NCBI GenBank assembly: GCA_034437795.1 | Contig: DAOTTI010000123.1 | Location: 1-28,182, forward strand | Length of the DNA: 28,182 nt | Direction: 5' to 3' | Source of the DNA: DAOTTI01 sp034437795 | GTDB taxonomy: Bacteria > Chloroflexota > UBA11872 > UBA12225 | Shown: positions 23,414 through 28,182 of the stretch, piece by piece | Layout of the letters: every line of letters starts with the position of its first letter | Numbering within the stretch: the stretch's first letter is position 1 | Made by a program: the position numbers and the translations under genes | The notes under the pieces: generated by a model | What the model was told of the DNA's origin: nothing | Seen by the model: the letters and a program-made list of their open reading frames with translations, nothing else | Database searches by the model: none

Positions 23414-23990
23414 CCCCTGCGTTCTCCGCGCGGGGGCCGGATGCCGTCAGCTCCTCCAGGGCCGCGGCGTAGGCGTCAAAGGTTCGCCGGTCAAAGAGGA
23501 CGAAGATCACCTCGCGCACGCAACGTGCGGGGCGCTCCGCCGACCGGGCATACTCCCTCACCGTCTGGAGGGCAACACGGGCGGCGCCGGCCACAGGATA
23601 CCCGAACGCGCCGGTGCTAATCGAAGGAAAGGCGACGGAGGCGCAGCCAAGCTGATCGGCCAGCTCCAGCGAGCGCCGGTAGGCTGAGGCCAGCACGCCG
23701 GGCGCTCCCTCGGGGTCGGCGTAATAGCGCGGGCCGACGGCGTGGATGACGTAGCGGGCTGGCAGGTTGCCGGCCCCGGTGGCCTTGGCGTCACCGGGGC
23801 GGCAGCCGCCCAGCTTGCGACATTCCTCCAGGATGGACGGGCCACCGGCACGGTGGATGGCGCCGTCCACACCGCCGCCGCCCAGCAGCGTCTCGTTGGC
23901 CGCATTGACGATGGCGTCGGCAGGCGTCTTGGTGATGTCGCCCTGGATCAGGCGCACGTGGATACCGTCGAAGGTCGTTTCAGTCAGCAC
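23400..23990 (-). CDS. Macro-domain protein (ADP-ribose binding or hydrolysing)
   Basis: A 196-residue single macro domain. G-D-I-T at the start, A-I-V-N-A-A-N, the glycine-rich G-G-G-G-V-D-G-A-I-H loop and the late S-I-S-T-G-A-F-G-Y are all present, as in O-acetyl-ADP-ribose deacetylases and ADP-ribosyl hydrolases of the MacroD type. Length is typical. The GTG at 23990 is chosen because it overlaps the upstream ArsR stop by 11 nt, giving translational coupling. An ATG at 24056 would add 22 residues not found in the family. The pairing with a regulator suggests a role in reversing ADP-ribosylation or clearing ADP-ribose metabolites under the same signal. Cytoplasmic. Confidence 0.92.
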   Translation of the reverse strand: MLTETTFDGIHVRLIQGDITKTPADAIVNAANETLLGGGGVDGAIHRAGGPSILEECRKLGGCRPGDAKATGAGNLPARYVIHAVGPRYYADPEGAPGVLASAYRRSLELADQLGCASVAFPSISTGAFGYPVAGAARVALQTVREYARSAERPARCVREVIFVLFDRRTFDAYAAALEELTASGPRAENAGGATQ

Positions 23991-24591
23991 GGCCGGTACC
24001 GATCCTGTCCTTGCTCTCAGAGGGCGGTGCCACTCGCCAGTACACGCCGCCGTCACGCTGCATCAGGCGATGCGCATCGCTGATCAGCTCGCGACGGAGG
24101 GTAGCCGTATCCGCATGATAGCGTTTGAGGATCTCATTCACCTCGCGCTCGGTGTACCGCCGGCCCGGCTCGAATTGATCGGCCAGCCACTTGAGGATGA
24201 CGAAGCGCTTCTTGCGGCTGGCCGGGATCTCCTTCAGGCGCTCACCTTCGAAGAAGTCGCGCAGGACCTTCCGCTCCCAGGCGTGGCCGTCCGGCGCCTC
24301 GGCCAGTGACGTGAGCTTTTCCGCCGCCAGCAGCCCCTTGCTCATGGCCCGCAGGGCGTCCACGTCCAGGCGATAGACGTGAGCAGTGCCCTCGGGGCGC
24401 ATGCGCACAAGCCCCACCTCCTTTAGGCGCGCGAGATGGTGGGAGACCGTCGGGGCGCGAAGGTTGAGCATCGCGGCCAGCTCCTCGACGCTGGCCTCGC
24501 GATCGGCCAGGATCGCGAGCATGCGCAGCCGCGTCTCATCGGCCAGGGCCTTGAAGAAGCGCAGCGCGGTGTGCAACGGCGCCTGTTCCAT
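23980..24591 (-). CDS. ArsR-type regulator fused to a DUF2087 domain
   Basis: A 203-residue protein. The winged helix-turn-helix is at about 1-85 (A-D-E-T-R-L-R-M-L, then A-P-T-V-S-H-H-L-A-R-L). A DUF2087 domain follows at about 105-190, with the conserved I-P-A-S-R-K-K-R, R-R-Y-T-E-R-E-V-N-E and Y-W-R elements. No clear metal-binding Cys pair is seen in the HTH, so it is probably not a metal sensor. The ATG at 24591 has GGAGG about 8 nt upstream. It overlaps the macro-domain gene and is the first gene of that pair. A palindrome 23 bp upstream is a likely autoregulatory site. Confidence 0.92.
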   Translation of the reverse strand: MEQAPLHTALRFFKALADETRLRMLAILADREASVEELAAMLNLRAPTVSHHLARLKEVGLVRMRPEGTAHVYRLDVDALRAMSKGLLAAEKLTSLAEAPDGHAWERKVLRDFFEGERLKEIPASRKKRFVILKWLADQFEPGRRYTEREVNEILKRYHADTATLRRELISDAHRLMQRDGGVYWRVAPPSESKDRIGTGRAD

Positions 24592-24613
24592 GGGCGTCCT
24601 CCGTTGATCGGGA

Positions 24614-24623
24614 TCTAATTAGA
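24614..24623. promoter_or_regulatory. Palindrome TCTAATTAGA upstream of the ArsR gene
   Basis: A perfect 10-bp AT-rich palindrome in GC-rich DNA, 23 bp before the ArsR-DUF2087 start, overlapping the expected -10 region of its minus-strand promoter (a TTGTTT hexamer lies further upstream). ArsR proteins commonly repress their own promoters from such sites. Confidence 0.5.
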
Positions 24624-24785
24624 AGTGTATCGAAACAAGATCCTTCGAGCAACGGCGAGCATTGGTCCATGGCGCACCGTCAGCGCCGTGCGAAGCAGGG
24701 CGGCCGCCAGCCGGTCGGCGACGGTGCCGGATCAGCCGAGGCGGGAAGCGTCGGCAGCCGGCCGGGGGTGGCCAGCTGCCGGGGT

Positions 24786-25373
24786 CTACAGGGCAGGCTG
24801 GAAGCTATCGACGTCGCGAGCGCCGTGCCGGCGGAGCAGGGCCGCGGCCCGTTCCGCGGCCGGCTCATCGGGCACGTGGACGGCGAGCAAGATCCCGCCG
24901 GCGCGCACGGCGGCCTCATACTGCTGCGCCCGTGCAGTGGGGACCCCCAGACCGACCAGGGAGCCTACCAGCGCGCCAAGCGCGCCGCCGGTCGCCGCGG
25001 CCGACAGGGCCGCCAGAATGGGGCCAGCAGCCAGGATAGGGCCGACGCCGGTCAGAGCCAGGGCGGTGAGGCCCACCGCCCCACCGATCACCGCTCCCAC
25101 CGACGCCCCCGCGACGGCGCCCTCGCCGGCCAAAGTGTTGTGCCCCGCATTCTCCTGGGGCGGCGTTCCGGCCGGCCCCTGTACGATCGAGATGTCCTCA
25201 GGGCGGTAGCCCTGGCGACGCAACTCGGCCGCAGCGGCATCCGCATCGGCAAACCGGTCGAAGACCCCCACCACGCTGCGCGCGGCCAGATCCGGCACAA
25301 CACCGGCCGGTCCCTTGCCGGGATCATCGTATTTCACCGTGCCGACGCCTGAATAGTCAGCGGTCATGCTCAT
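24786..25373 (-). CDS. General-stress-protein-17M-like protein with glycine zipper
   Basis: A 195-residue protein. An N-terminal YflT/GSP17M-like alpha/beta segment (about 32-65, F-D-R-F-A-D-A-D then G-Y-R-P-E-D-I) is followed by an Ala/Gly-rich stretch (about 84-150). The stretch is a likely glycine-zipper membrane or membrane-associated hairpin. A second short alpha/beta half follows (V-H-V-P-D then R-R-H-G-A). Proteins of this type are induced by general stress; no biochemical role is established. The start at 25373 is close to GGGG, and ATG 25367 gives better spacing. It stands alone between the ArsR gene (194-bp gap) and a repeat-rich region. Confidence 0.8.
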   Translation of the reverse strand: MSMTADYSGVGTVKYDDPGKGPAGVVPDLAARSVVGVFDRFADADAAAAELRRQGYRPEDISIVQGPAGTPPQENAGHNTLAGEGAVAGASVGAVIGGAVGLTALALTGVGPILAAGPILAALSAAATGGALGALVGSLVGLGVPTARAQQYEAAVRAGGILLAVHVPDEPAAERAAALLRRHGARDVDSFQPAL

Positions 25374-25540
25374 ACCCCATCAGTTCCCACATCGAGGCAA
25401 GAGACGTGCCAGAGGTGCGGGCTGGCTAAGTATCCGCTGGTATGTTCGCGCCTCCCTGTCCATCGATGCCCGGCCGTCCTGTCCCGCACGAACGTACCAG
25501 CACCTACGTAGCCTGGATTAGTTATGGCCGGCGATGTGTC

Positions 25541-25561
25541 CCCTCTCCCTTTGGGAGAGGG
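25541..25561. repeat. 9-bp-stem hairpin with GGTGAGGG tail
   Basis: CCCTCTCCC and GGGAGAGGG flank a TTT loop, followed by GTGAGGGTGAGGG. This is a form of dispersed intergenic hairpin repeat common in high-GC bacteria. In the 25374-25783 gap I find no gene, only this hairpin and the GTAKAC repeats. Confidence 0.7.
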
Positions 25562-25695
25562 TGAGGGTGAGGGCTCCGCCATCGGGGCACACTGGTGGCG
25601 CCCCCCAAACGCACCATCCTTGGTCACGCAGTGTGCTACATCTGGCTCTGGCGGACCGACGCGGTAGCGCCGCTCTCGGGACGCTACCCTCTGTA

Positions 25696-25738
25696 CCTGT
25701 CTGTATACGTCTCTGTAGACGACACCTGTCTGTAGACG
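25696..25738 (+). promoter_or_regulatory. Triple CTGTAKACG repeat upstream of the dehydratase
   Basis: CCTGTCTGTATACG (25696-25709), TCTCTGTAGACG (25710-25721) and CCTGTCTGTAGACG (25725-25738) are near-identical direct repeats. Two contain the short palindrome GTCTGTAGAC or a near match. They end 45 bp before the dehydratase ATG, a typical place for operator half-sites. The first has the GTATAC core of the 12475 palindrome but not its flanks, so a different regulator is likely. Confidence 0.5.
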
Positions 25739-25783
25739 ACAGCGCACTACACGATGTCCACCAGAGCCAGAGAGAGCACCCGC

Positions 25784-27637
25784 ATGCCCCGAGCCAGCCG
25801 ACCACAGCACTGGGCCAGTGCCCCTGAACATCGCCCCCGGTCCGACGGGGAGCCCCCGCCTGAGCGACCACCCGCCGCCGGCGTCGCGCGGCGTGGTGAG
25901 GCCTGGTATGGCGCCGGTGACGTGGCGAGCTTCATCCACCGCGCCTTCACCAAGGCCATGGGCTACGACGACGACGACCTCCGGCGCCCGATCATCGGCA
26001 TCTGCAACACCTGGAGCGAGCTCAACCACTGCAACCGAGGCCTGAGGGACGTGGCCGAGGCCGTGAAGCGGGGCGTGTTGCAGGAAGGCGGCCTGCCCCT
26101 GGAGTTCCCCACGATCTCCATCGGCGAGGTCTTCGTCAGTCCCACCAGCATGCTCTTCCGCAACCTGGCCGCCATGGACACCGAGGAGATGATCCGCGCC
26201 CAGCCCCTGGATGGCGTGGTGCTCCTCGCCGCCTGCGACAAGACCACCCCCGCCCAGCTCATGGGGGCGGCCAGCGCCGACGTGCCGGCGATCATGGTCA
26301 CCGGCGGCCCGATGCTCAACGGGCGCTTCGAGGGGCAGGACCTGGGGGCGTGCACCGACTGCCGGCGCTACTGGACGGAGTACCGCGCCGGCACGGTGAG
26401 CCAGGACACGATGCGCGCCCTGGAGGATGCCCTCTGCCGCTCGGCGGGGCACTGCATGGTGATGGGGACCGCTTCTACAATGGCCGCCTGCGCGGAGGCG
26501 CTGGGCATGATGCTTCCCGGGGGCGCGGCCATTCCCGCACCGGATAGCCGCCGGCTGCGCTTCGCCGAGGCGTCTGGCCGGCAGATTGTGCGCCTGGCCC
26601 GCGCGGGGCTGCGCCCATCGCAGATCATGACCCGCAAGGCTTTCGAGAACGCCATTCGCGTCCTCCACGCCATCGGGGGCTCCACCAACGCCGTCGTCCA
26701 CCTGCCGGCCATCGCCGGTCGGCTGGGCATTCCCCTGCCGCTCGACCTCTTCGACGAGCTGTCGCGCACGACCCCCTGGCTGGCGAACGTGCGTCCTTCA
26801 GGGCGCTACCAGATGGAGGAGCTGTTCGAGGCGGGCGGCATCCCGCAGGTGATGAAGGAGCTGGAGCCGCGGCTGCACCTGGACTGCCTGACGGTAACGG
26901 GGCGAACCGTGGGGGAGAACCTGGCGCCGGTCCAGCCGGTGAGCGCGCTCGGTGAGGCCTGGGCCCGCCGTGTGCGGGAGGTGATTGCCCCGCGCGAGGC
27001 CCCGCTCAGTCCAGAAGGGGGGCTGGCGATCCTGCGCGGGAACCTCTGTCCGGACGGCGCGGTGATCAAGCACGTGGCCGCGTCCCCCCATCTGCTCCGG
27101 CACCGCGGGCCGGCGGTGGTCTTTACCTCGCTGGCCGACCTGGCGGCGCGGATCGACGATCCCGACCTTGACGTGACGCCGGAAAGCGTGCTGGTCCTGC
27201 AGAACGCCGGCCCCGTCGGCGCCCCCGGCATGCCGGAGGTGGGCAATCTCCCCATCCCCAGGAAGCTGCTGGCCCAGGGCGTGCGCGACATGGTGCGCAT
27301 CTCCGACGCGCGGATGAGCGGCACCTCCTATGGGACCATCGTCCTTCACGTGGCGCCGGAGAGTGCCATCGGCGGGCCGCTGGCCGCCGTACGCACGGGC
27401 GACGTGATCGAGCTGGACGTGCCTAACCGGCAGCTCAACGTCATGCTCTCGCCGGCCGACATCGCGCGCCGGCTGGCGGAGTTCCGGCCACCAGCTCCCG
27501 CCTACAAGCGGGGCTACGGCCGGCTCTTTCTGGAGCACGTCCTGCAGGCGCCCCAGGGGTGTGACTTCGACTTCCTGGTCGGCGATCCGCGTGACGCCGC
27601 CGACGCCGCGCGGCTGGGACGCGACCTGAGGACGTGA
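25784..27637 (+). CDS. IlvD/Edd-family dehydratase, probably for a sugar acid
   Basis: A 617-residue iron-sulfur dehydratase. Three Cys that fit the cluster ligands are C74 (I-C-N-T-W), C151 (A-C-D-K-T-T-P) and C224 (G-H-C-M-V-M-G-T), spaced as in the arabinonate/xylonate dehydratase branch. The S-E-L-N-H-C-N and G-S-T-N-A-V-V-H motifs also match. Such enzymes turn aldonic acids into 2-keto-3-deoxy acids; dihydroxyacid dehydratase (branched-chain amino acids) is less likely. The ATG at 25784 is used; ATG 25754 is also in frame. The first 40 or so residues are a Pro/Arg-rich extension not usual in the family, and neither start has a clear Shine-Dalgarno. It could follow oxidation of galactose to galactonate. 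Confidence 0.88.
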   Translation: MPRASRPQHWASAPEHRPRSDGEPPPERPPAAGVARRGEAWYGAGDVASFIHRAFTKAMGYDDDDLRRPIIGICNTWSELNHCNRGLRDVAEAVKRGVLQEGGLPLEFPTISIGEVFVSPTSMLFRNLAAMDTEEMIRAQPLDGVVLLAACDKTTPAQLMGAASADVPAIMVTGGPMLNGRFEGQDLGACTDCRRYWTEYRAGTVSQDTMRALEDALCRSAGHCMVMGTASTMAACAEALGMMLPGGAAIPAPDSRRLRFAEASGRQIVRLARAGLRPSQIMTRKAFENAIRVLHAIGGSTNAVVHLPAIAGRLGIPLPLDLFDELSRTTPWLANVRPSGRYQMEELFEAGGIPQVMKELEPRLHLDCLTVTGRTVGENLAPVQPVSALGEAWARRVREVIAPREAPLSPEGGLAILRGNLCPDGAVIKHVAASPHLLRHRGPAVVFTSLADLAARIDDPDLDVTPESVLVLQNAGPVGAPGMPEVGNLPIPRKLLAQGVRDMVRISDARMSGTSYGTIVLHVAPESAIGGPLAAVRTGDVIELDVPNRQLNVMLSPADIARRLAEFRPPAPAYKRGYGRLFLEHVLQAPQGCDFDFLVGDPRDAADAARLGRDLRT

Positions 27638-27638
27638 C

Positions 27639-27739
27639 GGGGGCCAGGCTCGGGCGCCCCGACGGCGCGAATACCGCGAATGGAGCGTTCGGACCCGCGG
27701 GGATGGCCCAGTCGAGCCGGGGGGCCAGGCTCGGGCGCC
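27639..27739 (+). repeat. 20-bp direct repeat after the dehydratase
   Basis: GGGGGCCAGGCTCGGGCGCC occurs at 27639-27658 and 27720-27739, 81 bp apart, in the 219-bp gap before the last gene. No terminator with a T-tract is visible there. Confidence 0.75.
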
Positions 27740-27844
27740 GCGCTGAGGCGGGAACCGGCCGTCCGCCGTGGGCGAGTGGTCGCCCGTGCCCCCAAAGGAG
27801 GCCAGGCCGGGCGGCAACGGCAGGGCCGGCACCGCCCCCCCGCG

Positions 27845-27850
27845 TAGAAT
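27845..27850 (+). promoter_or_regulatory. TAGAAT -10 element for a leaderless gene
   Basis: TAGAAT matches the -10 consensus at five of six bases. It ends 6 nt before the GTG at 27857, the spacing expected if transcription starts at the start codon. There is no Shine-Dalgarno between them. No clear -35 is seen. Confidence 0.5.
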
Positions 27851-27856
27851 TTGGGT

Positions 27857-28182
27857 GTGGCGAAGAAGGTCACCAAAGGCAACCTGTGGGGGTTCATCCA
27901 GAGCCGCCCGTACGCTTCGGTGGCCGACATTCGACGCACCTTCGCTCTCGATGTGGAGACGGCCTCGCCGGTGCGGACGAGCGAAGGGACCTATTTCATC
28001 GGCCTGCCCCAGGACGCGGCCGCGCTCATTCTGCAGCTCTGGAACGAGGGCCGCATCGTGCTGGACGTCAATCCGGACGTGAAGGCCAACGTCGTCCAGG
28101 GCGTCTACCCCGCGCGCCCGCTGCTGGCCAGGCAGGCCGCGGCCGGCGCGGGCGCGGAGGCCCACGCTCGCGCCGCGCGGGC
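27857..28182 (+). CDS. Unknown protein, N-terminal part (runs off the right edge)
   Basis: A frame of 108 codons from a GTG at 27857 to the window end, without a stop. Its composition is clearly coding (high GC3, mixed charged and hydrophobic residues). It begins A-K-K-V-T-K-G-N-L-W-G-F-I-Q and contains S-V-A-D-I-R-R-T-F-A-L, which looks like the recognition part of a small winged-helix domain. That is followed by a beta-rich segment (E-G-T-Y-F-I-G-L-P) and an Ala/Arg-rich linker. I do not recognise the family. The start is supported by the TAGAAT element 7 nt upstream (leaderless type). Confidence 0.65.
   Translation, partial: MAKKVTKGNLWGFIQSRPYASVADIRRTFALDVETASPVRTSEGTYFIGLPQDAAALILQLWNEGRIVLDVNPDVKANVVQGVYPARPLLARQAAAGAGAEAHARAAR

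Noticed and set aside
25699..25712. Fifth member of the GATNGTnTAYNATC operator family
   Set aside because: It has the GTATAC core, but the outer bases do not match (GTCT on the left, GTCT on the right), so it is listed as a separate repeat.
25370..26701. Long minus-strand frame across the dehydratase 5' half
   Set aside because: It is antisense to a clear IlvD/Edd protein and crosses the stress-gene start and the intergenic repeats; no motif is present.
26798..28165. Long minus-strand frame at the right end
   Set aside because: It is antisense to the dehydratase and to the GTG-started last gene, and its sequence carries the 20-bp repeat twice. The plus-strand reading is better supported.

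Overview
The window is a 28.2 kb piece of a high-GC bacterial chromosome, dense with genes on both strands. Four features suggest Chloroflexota (Thermomicrobia-like or a related lineage): solute-binding proteins that are Tat-type lipoproteins, many sulfatases, a DUF2087-type ArsR regulator, and GC-rich dispersed intergenic repeats. This placement is an inference; there is no rRNA or other phylogenetic marker here. I saw no tRNA, rRNA or CRISPR array.

Positions 1-21770 form a sulfated-carbohydrate catabolic island. It holds four formylglycine-type sulfatases (623, 4027, 15754, 20337) and three full-length ABC solute-binding lipoproteins (2383, 5635, 10765). Two further binding-protein genes are broken (14210, 17354). 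There is also a GH36 alpha-galactosidase (17979), an aldose-epimerase-like protein, an SDR and an MDR dehydrogenase, an M24 peptidase-like hydrolase and one GntR/FCD regulator (13247). The sulfatases and the GH36 enzyme show no signal peptide, so desulfation and hydrolysis probably happen in the cytoplasm after uptake. No ABC permease or ATPase is present. The minus-strand run from 12186 to 4027 reads SBP, epimerase, SDR, M24, SBP, sulfatase.

The most interesting signal is a family of 14-bp palindromes related to GATGGTATACCATC at 294, 12475, 15660 and 17947. Each lies in a divergent intergenic region of the island. They look like operators of one regulator, most simply the local GntR/FCD protein.

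Positions 21773-22266 are a decayed IS5-type element lying between two convergent genes. To its right, 22269-25373 reads leftwards: a Gfo/Idh/MocA oxidoreductase, a macro-domain protein overlapping an ArsR-DUF2087 regulator, and a glycine-zipper stress protein. An IlvD/Edd dehydratase (25784, plus strand) follows, then a partial unknown gene with a leaderless-type start at the right edge. Released galactose could in principle be oxidised and dehydrated by the dehydrogenases and the IlvD/Edd enzyme, but no aldolase is in view.

Intergenic DNA is unusually rich in small duplications. They include a 74-bp palindromic MITE-like element present twice, 37-bp direct repeats, a 24-bp duplication of a ribosome-binding site with its start codon, and strong inverted repeats.
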